From positions 157,371,001 through 157,435,000 of the forward strand of contig NC_084461.1 in assembly GCF_027409185.1 (NCBI RefSeq): a stretch of 64,000 bases of DNA, given 5' to 3'. Both the position numbers and the translations under genes were made by a program. A model generated the notes under the pieces. It worked only from the letters and a program-made list of their open reading frames with translations, was not told where the DNA came from and ran no database searches. Shown one piece after another: positions 34,096-45,180 of this stretch. Position 1 is the first letter of the stretch, and the number at the start of each line of letters is the position of its first letter. Source of the stretch: Cynocephalus volans (lineage: Eukaryota; Chordata; Mammalia; Dermoptera; Cynocephalidae).

Positions 34096-34612
34096 CTACT
34101 GTGGAGATTCAGGTTGGTTCCGGTTTTAAAAATACCAAGATTAAAAAAAAATTCAAGTATTGGCCCACAAATATTGGTGTTTCAAATTATGCACGTCACT
34201 GATCAGTCAGCTTAATGAATATTTGACTCAGTATACTTAAAATTTTTGTTACTGGCTCTTCATTTATCAGGTTGGTATTTGATCCTTTTTGTTCACTATA
34301 AACTTTGGATATGGAATTTCCATAAATCCTAAAGGAGTCTAAGAAATGTGGATAAAATGTGGACCACTGTTTTTTCTAGTTGCTTAATAATTTGTACTGG
34401 GAGCCTCTCAGCACTTGCTGTAGTTTTTTTTTTTTTTTTTTTTTTAAACCTCAAGTGCGCTTTGTACCTGTGTCATCCCTACCTCTGTATGGTAATCAAA
34501 ACCTTACTTGACCAAGGAGACTAGTTAAATTTCTGGGATACTCCTAGCAGACTGCTGGCAACTGCAGGACAAATTGCCCATTGGCTATGGTTTTAAATTT
34601 TTGTGACACCTT
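34096..34612. other. Intronic, unique
   Basis: A T-run sits at about 34424-34445. No exon or element recognised. Confidence 0.5.
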
Positions 34613-34780
34613 GGGCCAGCTGTGGCTCACTCCGGAGAGTGCGGTGCTGATAACACCAAGCCACAGGTTCAGATCCCTATGTGGGGATGGTTGGTTCGCT
34701 CACTGGCTGAGCGGGGTGCTGACAACACCAAGAGTTGAGATCCCCTTACCGGTCATCCTTTTAAAAATAAATAAATAAAA
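34613..34780 (+). mobile_element. Dimeric SINE (type A), sense, about 18-bp TSD
   Basis: One of only four sense-oriented dimers in the window. It ends in an (AAAT)n tail. The duplication is 'aaatttttgtgacacctt' against 'aaatttgtgtgacacctt'. Confidence 0.94.
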
Positions 34781-34875
34781 TAAATTTGTGTGACACCTTA
34801 ACAGATGCTTTGTAGCTTCGTGCATTCAAGATTTCCCTTTGCATTGTATGCTGTTTTTTCACCTGTATGAACTTA

Positions 34876-34974
34876 TTATTGTTATTATTTTGGGTGGCTG
34901 GCTGGTACAGGGATCCAAACCTGTGAACTTGGTGTTGTAAGGCTTCCCTGTAACGAACTGAGCTAACAGGCTGA
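34876..34974 (-). mobile_element. Monomeric SINE (type B), antisense
   Basis: 'ggctggctggtacagggatc' to 'actgagctaacaggctgacc', flanked by 'cctgtatgaactta' / 'cctatatgaactta'. Confidence 0.9.
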
Positions 34975-35094
34975 CCTATATGAACTTAAAGTTACCTTTT
35001 GTTCCAAGGACTTATGAAGTGGAGGATTAAAAACTTTCACATTTACAATATTTCATTAAAGTGGGTTTTTTTGCTCATTCATCATTCAACAAAT

Positions 35095-35244
35095 TTTTTT
35101 TTTTTTTTTTTTTTTTTTTCTCGTGACCGGCGCTCAGCCAGGGAGTGCACCGGTCATTCTTATATAGGATCCGAACCCGCGGCGGCGGGAGCGTCGCCGC
35201 GCTGCTAGCGCAGCACGCTACCGAGTGCGCCACGGGCTCAGCCC
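35095..35244 (-). mobile_element. SINE type C, antisense
   Basis: Very long T-tract and full body. 'tcattcaacaaat' flanks both ends (35082-35094 and 35245-35257). The GC middle 'gcggcggcgggagcgtcgcc' is expanded by three bases. Confidence 0.95.
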
Positions 35245-35257
35245 TCATTCAACAAAT

Positions 35258-35715
35258 ATTGATCATTTACAGTGTGCCACGCATTCTTCTAAGTGCTGGG
35301 AATACAGTGATGAGCAGAATAGACATGGTCTCATCTCTTATGGCTCTTTCAATAAAATGAGAAAGACAAACACTAAACAAGTAATTCGCACTAGTTATAT
35401 AAGTGCAGTTAAACCTAGGACTAGGAAGAGAAGTGTAGGGAACTTTGAACATGCATCCTGGGGAGACCTTATCTAGTCTCGTGCCTAAGAAAGTGATATG
35501 GAGGCTGGGATCCAAAGGTTGAGTAAGAGTTAATGTGGGCATAAAAGAGGCTGGAAGGGTGGCAGTGGAAGTGGGAGAGAGGAAATGAAAGAGCATTTTA
35601 GGCAGCAGAACTAGCTTGTGCCAAGGCCAAAGTGGGCTAGAATAGTTTTAGTAACTTTAAGAAGACTGAGCTTATAGTTGAATCCTGAAGGTCTGCCCTT
35701 AAGGTTTCTCTTTTT
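35258..35715. other. Intronic, old repeat remnant
   Basis: 'aatattgatcatttacagtgtgccacgc...gggaatacagtgatgagcag' looks like an ancient mammalian repeat running on to about 35690. I see no exon. Confidence 0.45.
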
Positions 35716-35800
35716 TGGGTGGCTGTCCTGTATGGGGATACAAACCCTTGACCTTGGTGTTACGAACACTGTGCTCTAACCAACTGAGCTAACCAGCCAG
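35716..35800 (-). mobile_element. Monomeric SINE (type B), antisense
   Basis: 'ggtggctgtcctgtatgggg' to 'actgagctaaccagccag', flanked by imperfect 'ttctctttt' repeats. Confidence 0.88.
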
Positions 35801-36029
35801 TTCTCTTTTCTTTTTAAAAATTCGTTATTAGATGGTGTATTCACATGTATTCACACCCAAATGGGTGAGAAGAACTTCGTCACACCAGTGAGTGCCCAGA
35901 TTTTCCTCTCTGCTCTGACTAGACTGTCTCAAGGTGACGTTTAAATAAATATTTTATCTCTTTTGACGTTTTATAGCTATTTTTTGTTTGTTTTATGCTT
36001 AATTGTTTGCATTTTCTGTTAATGTAAAA

Positions 36030-36480
36030 AATTGAATTTTTAAAATTTGTGACATACATGCTTTAAATTTAAAAGGATTTATGGTTAAAAGTCTTTAATT
36101 CACCGAGGTACCCCTCCCTGGTGGCAGTGTAACCTGTTTCTCATTTTGTTGTCCTTTGAGGTATTTCATGCATATGTAAGCAAATGCATATAATCTCCAG
36201 CACACTTTTTTTTTTAAACATTGGTAGCACACTATTCCACTTCTGCACCTTGCTTTTTTTCTACCTGTTTTTCTGTTTCTGTACATAAAGAACTGCCTCA
36301 TTCGTTTTTATGGCTATAGAATAGATCATTGTATGGATGTGCAATAATTTAACTAGTTATCAGTAATGGATGTTTCATTTATTTCCAGTCTTTTGCTATT
36401 ACATATAGTATTGTAGCAATTATCCTTGTAAGTACCTCATTTCATAATTGAGTATGTATGTGTCTACAGGATAAAACACT
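36030..36480 (-). mobile_element. L1-like 3' region, antisense, diverged
   Basis: 'tttttatggctatagaatagatcattgtatgg' and 'ttccagtcttttgctattac' match an inverted L1 ORF2 end. Confidence 0.6.
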
Positions 36481-36759
36481 CATTTGTTTTAACAAATACT
36501 GAGTACCTGCACTGTCTCAAGTTTGTTGATGATAGTGTTTGGATGAGCAGACTTTTTTTTTTTTTCATTTTCTTCCATTCACAATACAGACCAGGCACAG
36601 GCTTGCGCTGTGATGTATGTAGGGTAGATTTACTCTGCCTCCTCTTTCTATACAGTCAGTGTAAGAACACAGCCTGTTGTAAGCATCAGGTCTGGTTAAG
36701 TGGATAATTTTTTTTTTTGAGTACCTAGTAGGTGCTGGAGTTTAAAAAATGAGTAAGAC

Positions 36760-36860
36760 AGGCTGGCTGGTTAGCTCAGTTGGGTTAGAGCACAGCCTTA
36801 TAACACCAAGGTCATGGGTTCAGGTCCCCCTACAGCCAGCCACCAAAAAAATAAAAGACA
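36760..36860 (+). mobile_element. Monomeric SINE (type B), sense
   Basis: 'ggctggctggttagctcagt' to 'ctacagccagccacc' with an A-rich tail. 'aaaaaatgagtaa' / 'aaaaaatgaataa' flank it. Confidence 0.92.
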
Positions 36861-36889
36861 AAAAATGAATAAAAAATAAACAATATATT

Positions 36890-38350
36890 CCTGTCGTTCA
36901 GACTTTAGAGTCTGATGTTAATATCAATGTAATGTGCCAAGTGCAGTAGTAAAAGGTATATACAGGGGAATTCATTAAGTAGGGTTAAAGTAAACTCAAG
37001 GAGGGGGTTCTTGGAGCTGAATCTTGAAATGTAAATAGCTATTAGCTAGATAAGGAAGAGGAAGTTTGCCTGAGATGGAAAAGCGTGATTAAGAACATGT
37101 GTAACTGCAAAGTAGAAATTGTGTGGTGTAGGTTGGTTGTGGTGGGCCCTAGATTTGGATGAGTGAGTAGGGGTCAAGTCAGGGATGGCCTTATCTGTAA
37201 TCCTAGGAACTTGAACTTGGTTTTGTTTTTTAAATTTTTTAGCTTCAAATGAAATCTTATACAGAACACCATTATAAAACATAGAAAAAAGATGGAGCTT
37301 CTTTCATTTGGGGTAAGGAACAGCCAGCTATTCTTTTTACCTTCTTGGGCAACCCATGAGGGTCTCTGCAGAACACAATCTCTAAGGAACACAGTTTGAA
37401 AACTACCTCCGTGATGAAGTTTCAGCAGAAGGATTTTGAGAAATCTAGAGAGATTGATCACCTAACCCAATAATTGTAAAATACATTGTTAGAGGCAGAA
37501 ATAACTTGGGGTGATGTGTGGAAGGAGAGGGGAAGGGAGGTCAGTCAGCTATGAGCTATGTCTGGGCTGTTAAGAAACTGTTACTTCTGTTCTTTAGACT
37601 GGTCTATTGAGATAATTATTTAAAAAGAATCGTTTTAGAGATACAGACTGAAATATTGTAGATGAAATGATATGATATCTGGGGAATTGCTTCAAAGTAA
37701 ATCAGGTATGAAAGTGAAATGGAAGTGTGGTAGGAAGTGGGTGGCTTTATAAACGAACAAAGTGAACCATGAATTGATATTTGTTGAAGCTGGGTAATGG
37801 TTGCATAGGAATTTGTTGTACTGTTTTTCTACTTCTGTATATATTTGACATTTCCTATAAAATTTTTTTAAAAATTGGAAGTTCTGTGCATAAGTATTTT
37901 TTTTGACTAAGTGGAAAATTACTCTTTTTTACTGATTGATAATTATGAATCAGAACATAAGTATAGTGCTTAGACTGAGGATAGTGTTTTTAAATGTGTT
38001 TAAAGACTAATGTCAAATTATATGTGAAAATGCCTTATTATTTTCCTAGTGCTTTGCTTTGAAGGAAACTTATTTATTTAAATATCCAGATATAGTGTTA
38101 TACCAATTATGCTTTTTAAAACTAAGCCATTATGAAGGATATGAGCAGTTCTGATTTTTTTATATCTTCAGGTGATTGACTAGTTAATTTCTATTGTCAA
38201 TTATAAACCATATTAATAATCAAGGATAAATAGATTAATTTACTTAAGTATGGGTAGGTTGCATTGGGATTCAGTTTAACTCCTTAGGAATCTTTATTCT
38301 GATACTGGCTTAATGTGACTGGCATTTTGATTACAGTACTATAAAATATG
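36890..38350. other. Intronic, old repeats and unique DNA
   Basis: Positions 36890-37210 resemble an ancient repeat ('ctcaaggagggggttcttgg', 'gatggccttatctgtaatcc'). The remainder is AT-rich without features. No exon. Confidence 0.4.
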
Positions 38351-38897
38351 TACGAGGGTGCTTCAAAAAGTTCATAAAAGGATTTGTATTAACTTTATTA
38401 GCATATTCATTATTACAAATCATACTTATTCTTTACGCCCCTTATTTAATCTCTCCCCATCCCCTCCCCCCTCTAATAACCATAGATTCGTTCTCTCCTT
38501 CTGATAGATTAACTGTTTCTCTGTTGATTTGTTGCCTAGGTGATCTGTCCAGTGTTGAGAAAGGTGTGTTCAAGTCCCCCACTATTATCGTATAGTAGAT
38601 GTTTCTTTTATTACTCTGGAGTGTGCTTTGTGGAGAGAGAGGACCTCTTTTTTGGTGTTCTCTTTACCTGGCTGTGGCTGGGTTCAGCTTCCCCTGGCTC
38701 CTGCCTTAGGACCCTGGTGGGGCCCCGGGGTGGCAGAGGAGTGCCTGGTAGTGGCTGGCTTGGCTTGCCCCAGCTTCATGCCTCAGGACCCTGGCAGGGC
38801 CCTGGGGCAGTGATGGCAGCAGCATACAGGGTTCCAGCTGGGCTCTGTATTATCTTTTAATTCCATTTTTCCACTAGCTTTTTGAAGTACCCTTGTA
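38351..38897. mobile_element. Mariner-type MITE split by a retroposon
   Basis: The left arm 'tacgagggtgcttcaaaaag' (38351) and right arm 'ctttttgaagtacccttgta' (ending 38897) are terminal inverted repeats with TA at both ends. Removing the insert and one copy of 'tgtatta' restores an 80-bp element like those at 21212 and 50801. Confidence 0.85.
38392..38852 (-). mobile_element. Composite L1-derived VNTR retroposon, copy II (5'-truncated)
   Basis: It lies inside the MITE, flanked by 'tgtatta' (38385-38391 and 38846-38852). On the minus strand it has two to three 80-bp units (starts near 38666, 38743, 38823), the ORF2 endonuclease remnant (38521-38590, whose best frame reads GDLNTPFSTLDRS), the pyrimidine-rich 3' region and an 'aataaa' near the end. 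The 5' half is lost by truncation. Confidence 0.85.
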
Positions 38898-39186
38898 TAT
38901 ATTTGAATACTTTGAGCACTCTGACAATACTTAACCATGAACTAATGTCAGGTTGGTATTATATCCATTTTATAGATGATCTCAAAGGGAATTAATTGCT
39001 CTAGAACAGACATTCTTTGGTTCTAGGGAATAAACACTATTGTGGAGGCTTCGTAAGACCTGGATTATCATCACTGCTTATTTGAAGGTCGGGTTCCATA
39101 ACTGAGCATCCCATTAGAATTAAAGTTTCTATATTATTGCATAGTTGGGGAACATATTCACACCTTGAGCTTTACTGAATTTTTTT

Positions 39187-39325
39187 TTTTTTTTTTGTCT
39201 TTTTCGTGACTGGCACTCAGCCAGTGAGTGCACCGGCCATTCCTATATAGGATCCGAACCTGCGGCGGGAGCGTTGCTGCGTTCCCAGCGCTACACTCTC
39301 CCAAGTGCGCCACAGGGTCGGCCCT
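39187..39325 (-). mobile_element. SINE type C, antisense
   Basis: T-tract, 'gtgactggcactcagccagt' to 'gcgccacagggtcggccc', flanked by 'actgaatttttt' on both sides. Confidence 0.93.
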
Positions 39326-39416
39326 TGACTGAATTTTTTGAAGGAGAAATTGTGTCTTAATCATATCTATAGTGCCAGGATCTAGCCTAGCCTGGTGGTC
39401 AGTAAATCTTTGTTGA

Positions 39417-39438
39417 GTGAATGAATGAATGAATGAAA
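39417..39438. repeat. (TGAA)n microsatellite
   Basis: About five perfect units at the end of what looks like an L2-type tail ('ggtcagtaaatctttgttgag'). Confidence 0.9.
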
Positions 39439-39670
39439 GTGATATTTTGCAGATTTAATAGTTTAGTTTCATAAAAAGACTCCTCAAAGAAAAAAAGCCC
39501 AGAATACAAAAAACAAACTCCTGTCCTTTTGAATCATCTCCCACTGTATTCTTCCTGCTGAGGCAATAACTGATTTGGAGCAGCCCTGGAGAGATTTCAG
39601 AGGCCTTGTGGAGGTAAGTCACTGAGAACCTGAAGTGGTATATAACTGGCTGGATGACCAAAGTTTATCT

Positions 39671-39770
39671 TTTTTTTTTTTTTTTTTTGGTGGCTGGCCA
39701 GTATGGGGACCTGAACCTGTGACCTTGGTGTTATAAAGACTGCTCTAACCAACCGAGCTAACTAACCAGA
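39671..39770 (-). mobile_element. Monomeric SINE (type B), antisense
   Basis: Long T-tract, 'ggtggctggccagtatgggg' to 'accgagctaactaaccaga'. 'agtttatcttt' recurs at about 39793. Confidence 0.88.
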
Positions 39771-39904
39771 CTTTTTCAAATTAAATTAAATTTAGTTTAT
39801 CTTTGACTTATGGTTGAATATTAGTTATTTGAATCATGAGATATGGGTGAATATCAAAAGAATTAACCACTTTTTAATTTTATTCTAGGCTAAAGATTGT
39901 GTAA

Positions 39905-40160
39905 TATATAGCAGTCAGTTATTAAGTTCTTATTTTGTACCAGAACTGTGCCAACCCCTCTATAGACATTTCTTTATTTTTCCAGCTGGCCTGTACAGGG
40001 ATTGAACCCTGGACCTTGGTGTTTCTAGCTCCACAAACATTTATTTGTAATCATTATATTACCTCCATTTTACAAATGAAGTGTATAGCCTTGAGGTTTA
40101 GAGAAGTTAAGTAACTTGTCTGAATTTACAGTCAGCAAGTTTTAGAGTCAGGATCTATTT
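39905..40160 (-). mobile_element. MIR SINE, antisense, interrupted
   Basis: 'cttattttgtaccagaactgtgcc' and 'ttagagaagttaagtaacttgtctg' are two ends of an inverted MIR. A truncated SINE sits between them. Confidence 0.7.
39976..40035 (-). mobile_element. Truncated SINE (type B), antisense, inside MIR
   Basis: 'ccagctggcctgtacaggga' to 'gaccttggtgttt' only; 'acatttcttt' / 'acatttattt' flank it. Confidence 0.85.
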
Positions 40161-41430
40161 GTACCTAGTTTTGTAGAGAACTACAGCATGTGCCAAAATT
40201 TTTGCATCCTGGGCCTCTCCATTGTATGAAAGAGATGGGGATACATAATATGAAGACTGAAGAGACAGCATGGCTTTAGAGAAAAGGCACTAGAATAAAA
40301 GGCCAGATGCTCTAGTCTTTTTCTTTTATCTTGAGGAAAAAACTTAGGTTTGTCAGGCAGCCTCTTTTTTTTTTTAAAGGTAGATGTGAAATTTAGGTTA
40401 ATATTAGTAAAAGTTGCTTTTTTTAAAATTGCAAAATGCTGTGTACAAATTGTTTTATTATGTTCTCTGAAGGCGTCTTTGTTTTAAGCATAAGCAAACT
40501 CTAGATTCAAGTTTAGTGTTACTGATTGGTGACTTGTTTTTTTCTTTACTCAGGTAAAGAAGTGTAATGAGCACAATTGCATATGATGTGTCTGTTTTGA
40601 AGGGACCAGGGGCATCTTATGTTGAGTTGCAGTGTAAAGGTGTTTTGAGGAACTCTTGCCTGTTGAGCAAAATTGTTAAGCAGAATTCCCTTATTGGATG
40701 AGAGAAGAATCCTAATTATGTCAAGGTTAACTGCAGTTACCAAAACTAAAGGCTGAAGACAGACTGATGTTTTTGTCTTTTAAACAACTTGGTTTAACAA
40801 ATTTAAACAACTTTGGAATTGTATACAGTCGGTTACTGCTTGCTTGGGTCAGGATTATACCTCTTCTGAGACTGCCCTGTCTTTCCCCTTTTCCCCAAAA
40901 CAAACTCAAGAGTTTAATTACTACCAAATACTAACCAGCTATATGATGCATTTGTTTTCAACTTTGTCCATTTATCAGAATCATCCAAGGAGCTTTTAAA
41001 AAATTAGATGGCAAAAGCCCCATCCCAGGTGTACAGAATTAGAATCTCTAGTTCCATGGGTGGATAGGTGGGAGAGAATTGGGCATGTGTTACATTTGTT
41101 ATTTTATAAAACTCTTCAGGTGACTCTGATGTGCAACAGGTTTGAATACCATTGATCTGCTTCCTCTACCACACAGAAACAAATCCATACAAGGCACAAA
41201 CTAAGCAGAAGTCAAAGGAAAAATAAGCCCCAGACCATACCCAACAATTACATGATGATGTAATAATGATAAGTAAGAATTGCTGGGTGCATAGTAGGTT
41301 CTCAAACGTTGAAAGAAAAGTTTAAGTGTAGAAAGACTGCACAGAATAAAAGTGATTTATGCTAGAATGATTTTGGCTCTAGATTTGCTATTGTAGAGAA
41401 AATGTCCCACATTAAGAGCCCATGGAAGGC
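40161..41430. other. Intronic, no element recognised
   Basis: Unique-looking DNA. Positions 40930-41170 resemble an old MER-like fragment ('cagaatcatccaaggagctttt...ggtgactctgatgtgcaac'). No exon. Confidence 0.4.
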
Positions 41431-41446
41431 CCTGAACTAATGTTTT

Positions 41447-41647
41447 TTTTTTTTTTATTTATTTATTTATTTATTTATTTATTTTTTTTTTAAAAAGATG
41501 ACCGGTAAGGGGATCTTAACCCTTGACTTGGTGTTGTCAGCACCACGCTCAGCCAGTGAGCGAACCGGCCATCCGTATATGGGATCCGAACCCGGGGCCT
41601 TGGCGCTATCAGCACCGCACTCTACCGAGTGAGCCACGGGCCGGCCC
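41447..41647 (-). mobile_element. Dimeric SINE (type A), antisense, 16-bp TSD
   Basis: The tail has become a (TTTA)n microsatellite at about 41457-41482. The exact duplication 'cctgaactaatgtttt' lies at 41431-41446 and 41648-41663. Confidence 0.95.
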
Positions 41648-41663
41648 CCTGAACTAATGTTTT

Positions 41664-42326
41664 GAATCATTGTTTCATTATAACATAAAGGCAGAACTAC
41701 TTACAGCAGTTTCTTTTGTTGTTTCAGGTCAGGGAATGTAACTCTGCTGGGTTACAGAGGACAGCACCTGTTCAGGCCTGTCTTCTGCACTGTCACTAAA
41801 CTTGTTCTATTTTGTGTTTGGAAATTTATAAGGCATAGGCCAGAGGCCTGGACCAGCAGGAATACGCTGGCCAGGATGTTCTGTTCTACCTCCTGAGCAT
41901 GCTACCTTTTGGAACACCTCCTCTCCTACCCTTTATGTGCCAGTCTGGGCTTCTGCTGATAGTCTCCTAGCCCCAGCTTCACCTTGTGGTCCTCAATGTG
42001 GGAGCTTCTCTGACACCTAGCAGCTGCTCTGCTTTTCAGCTTTCATTGGACCAATTCCCTGCTTTTCCTCTGTCCTTTTCCAAGACTTTGATTCCCTTTG
42101 ATTTATTGTCCAGGCTTTCTTTTTGATCTCTTATTCCTGAGAGTTAGACAGTAGGCACCAGGGCATTTGTTACTTGCCCAGTAACAACTTTTACTCAGTT
42201 ATCTTTAGTCCTTTGCCTTAGATTGCTGTAGGCTAAAATTGTAATGCTGCCAGAGATCATCTGTCTATCCAATCACTCCTTGCTAGATTTGCCTAGTTGG
42301 GTCCCATGTCTCCTTTTTTAGCAAAT
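41664..42326. other. Intronic, no element recognised
   Basis: Pyrimidine-rich on the + strand (41870-42160) with some resemblance to old L2-like sequence. No exon. Confidence 0.35.
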
Positions 42327-42486
42327 TTTTTTTTTTTTTTTAAGATGACCGGTAAAGGGATCTTAACCCTTGACTTGGCGTTGTCAGCACCAAGCTCACC
42401 CAGTGAGCTAACCGGCCATCCCTACATGTGATCCAAATCCATGGCCTTGGTGTTTTCAGTACCACACTCTGCCGAGTGAGCCACGG
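42327..42486 (-). mobile_element. Dimeric SINE (type A), antisense, slightly truncated
   Basis: The body stops at 'gagccacgg', missing the terminal 'gccggccc'. 'gcaaat' flanks both ends, so the truncation dates from insertion. Confidence 0.93.
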
Positions 42487-42745
42487 GCAAATGTTAACAG
42501 ACTGAGCTCTGACTCTGTCAGGTAGAGAGGACTGGTGGGATTTAGTTCACTCCTTTGTTCTCTGTGGTTGGTGTTGTGGAATAGGAGCACTCAGAAGATG
42601 CTGGTTTCTAATCTCTGCTTTTTGCTAAAGGACTCTAGATCTCTGGCAAGTTTACTCTGAACCTGTTTCCTTGTCTAGAAATATGCATAGTGAAGTCTGT
42701 GCTGCCTACCTTGCCGGTTGTTTTTGAGATTCAGGGGATATAATG

Positions 42746-42849
42746 TTTTTATTTTTTGTTTTTTTTGTTGCTGGCTGGTACGGGGATCCGAACCCATGAC
42801 CTTAATGTTATAAGGCTTTGCTCTAACCTGTTGAGCTAACTGACCAGCC
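42746..42849 (-). mobile_element. Monomeric SINE (type B), antisense
   Basis: 'gttgctggctggtacgggga' to 'gttgagctaactgaccagcc'. Confidence 0.88.
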
Positions 42850-43069
42850 TGGGAATGTTAAAAGAACTTTGACAATTAGAAGTACACATATATATTTGTT
42901 AGATTATGTGGTTGTGAGTGAGGTAGGAGTAATACATATGCTTATAGTAGTATTTTACTTAATTGTATCATTCTAGACTTGAAAATTTCTTTTGCAATTT
43001 TGAGTTGAGATTGGGAAGGGAAATCACAATTCTTGTAGAAAAATTGTAATTACCAGCTAAAAATAGCTA

Positions 43070-43260
43070 CCATTATTGATACCCTGTACTGGGTTATGAA
43101 TAATCTTAGAGTGGATTTTCCATCTGTTACAGTTGACACAACCTCCTACAAAATAAGAGGCAATATTATCCCACTTCTACAGGTAAAGAAACAAGCTCAG
43201 AGAGTTGAAGAATTAAGCTCAGAGAGGTGAGGAATTAAGCTTGTGTCTTTCTAGTATGAC
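43070..43260 (-). mobile_element. MIR SINE, antisense
   Basis: 'cttctacaggtaaagaaacaagctcagagag' is inverted MIR core. The 'ttgaagaattaagctcagagag' stretch is locally duplicated. Confidence 0.65.
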
Positions 43261-44416
43261 ACAGAGATTCTCTGTTATGTTATGGCATAGAAAGTATGAT
43301 TCAGTGCATATATTTTCTTATTTAATTATAAGCAAATATAAGGCATTGTATGAGATTAAAACCTTAAAGGATTAATGGCTTACAAATGTATAACATAGTG
43401 TGGATATTTTTCTTCTTACTCTGTTTGTCTTAGAAAAGTCATTTGGTCCCTCTGCCTTTTGTATTCTTTGTTTGGGAATAGTTTATCCCTCAGAGAGGAA
43501 ATTCATTTTTAATATAATATAATATAAATGTTATCATTAGATTTAAGCTAGCCTAAAAGAAAAGGAAGTGATCTGTGAGCATATTTTGGGTTTGATAATG
43601 TTGTTACTTTGATTTTGTGGGTCTCCATATTCTTACATGAGTAGGTTCCTTAATAAAGATGATCTGAGCCAAGTCCTTAGTAGTAGGGGCAATAGATGCA
43701 TCTCTGAAGTGATTAACATGCAAGATAGCAAATCAGTCCTGCCAGAAGGGCAAGTTGCTGTCATTACTTGAAATTCTTTGAAGAGATAAGGGTCTTGTTT
43801 GACCTGGTCTTGAAGTTCTTTGAGAAGGTAAGGGTCTTGTTTGACCTGGATCTTGAGGAAGGATGGGGAAGATTTAGACATGGCATAATAAAGGTATAGG
43901 GCATACTGAGGCAGGAGGAATGAGGTATGAGGAAATATGTAAATACAGTCTGATTAGATTTTAACACAGAGATATGTGGGAAGTTAGGTGGGGTGGGTAG
44001 ATTGGGACCAGTTTGTAGAGGGCCTTGAATAGTACTTGGATAAGCGGTGTATACTTGGCAAATAGGATGACATTAAAAGTTTTTAAGAAAGATAGTAATA
44101 GCATTGGAATTGTGCTAAATTTAAGATGGACTGAGAGAACTTAAAGAGTGTGGGTGTGTGTCAAGGACACTAATTAGGACTGTTAAACTATTTCAGGGTA
44201 GAAATAAGTTAGTTATTCTTACAGAATCTTTGCTGTTAAATGTTTGACAGCTGGTCTAGTTCCTGTGATAACCATAAAGTAGATGGACAGAGAAGGGTCC
44301 ACTTACATTGTTTCTGTTTTAAAATTATTTTTAGGTAGGTTGTTTGGAATTTGAAATATTTTTCTGTTAACAGTAATAAATGGAAGTTAAGTTCCTATAC
44401 TGTCATATTAATGCTT
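43261..44416. other. Intronic, old repeat remnants
   Basis: Positions 43860-44150 resemble an ancient interspersed repeat ('ggcctt gaatagtacttgg' theme). No exon seen. Confidence 0.4.
43766..43848. repeat. Local tandem duplication, about 41 bp x 2
   Basis: 'cttgaaattctttgaagaga...gggtcttgtttgacctgg' is followed directly by a near-copy 'cttgaagttctttgagaagg...gggtcttgtttgacctgg'. Confidence 0.85.
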
Positions 44417-44508
44417 TTTTGGCGGGGGGGCTGGCTGGTATGGAGATCAGAACCTTGACCTTGGTGTTTTAACACTGCTCTAATCGACTGAGCTAAATGG
44501 CCAGCCCT
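44417..44508 (-). mobile_element. Monomeric SINE (type B), antisense, about 17-bp TSD
   Basis: 'gggctggctggtatggagat' to 'ctgagctaaatggccagccc', flanked by 'tgtcatattaatgctt' / 'tgtcatattaatactt'. Confidence 0.93.
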
Positions 44509-44609
44509 CTGTCATATTAATACTTAATGTAATTGAAATAATGTGTATTTGCAAAGAAATATAGTGAATAATATAGCACTGTTTTTTGAGTTATTAGTAC
44601 GTGCCAGGC

Positions 44610-44830
44610 ACTTTATTTATTTTTTATTGAAACATAATTGATTATACATATTTGTGGGGTGCACAGTTGAATATCACTACATATGTACAATATGTGATGA
44701 TCAAATCGGAATAATTAGTATATTGATCATTATAAAATGTAATCATTCTTTGCGACCCTTTACCTATTTCTTGCTAGGGCCCCTTCCGCCCCATTTTTTC
44801 CCACCTCATGCCTGGCATTTTATAACAACT
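44610..44830 (-). mobile_element. L1 3' UTR, antisense
   Basis: 'ttgattatacatatttgtggggtgcacag...gatgatcaaatcggaataatt' is the complement of an L1 3' UTR. It is related to the tail of composite copy IV. Confidence 0.8.
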
Positions 44831-45009
44831 TTGTGAAGTATGACTCCAGAGAGCCTGTGCTTTTAACTATTACACTATACTGCCTTTCAAAATAATGGTT
44901 TTATACTAATAAGATAAAAAAGAAATAGAATCCTTGAATGTTTCTGTTTAGTGTTGAATCAGGCTTGAATTAGAGGAGGAAAAGTAGGCTTCTAGTTTCA
45001 AGGCTTTGA

Positions 45010-45180
45010 AATAATATAAGCTAATGCCTATGGTGCTTATACATTACCAGCTACTGGCACTTTACATATTAATGTGTTTACACATTGACTTATTCAGTAC
45101 TTCTAGTGGTCCAATCAATAAGTTGTTGGCCTTATCTCCATTTTACAGATGAGGTAAATGGGCACAGAAACAAGGAAGGC
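45010..45180 (-). mobile_element. MIR SINE, antisense
   Basis: 'actggcactttacatattaatg...cttatctccattttacagatgaggtaaatggg' is inverted MIR. Confidence 0.75.

Noticed and set aside
43633..43881. Frame with internal peptide repeat (VKQDPYL)
   Set aside because: It comes from a 41-bp tandem duplication, with no homology or splice context.
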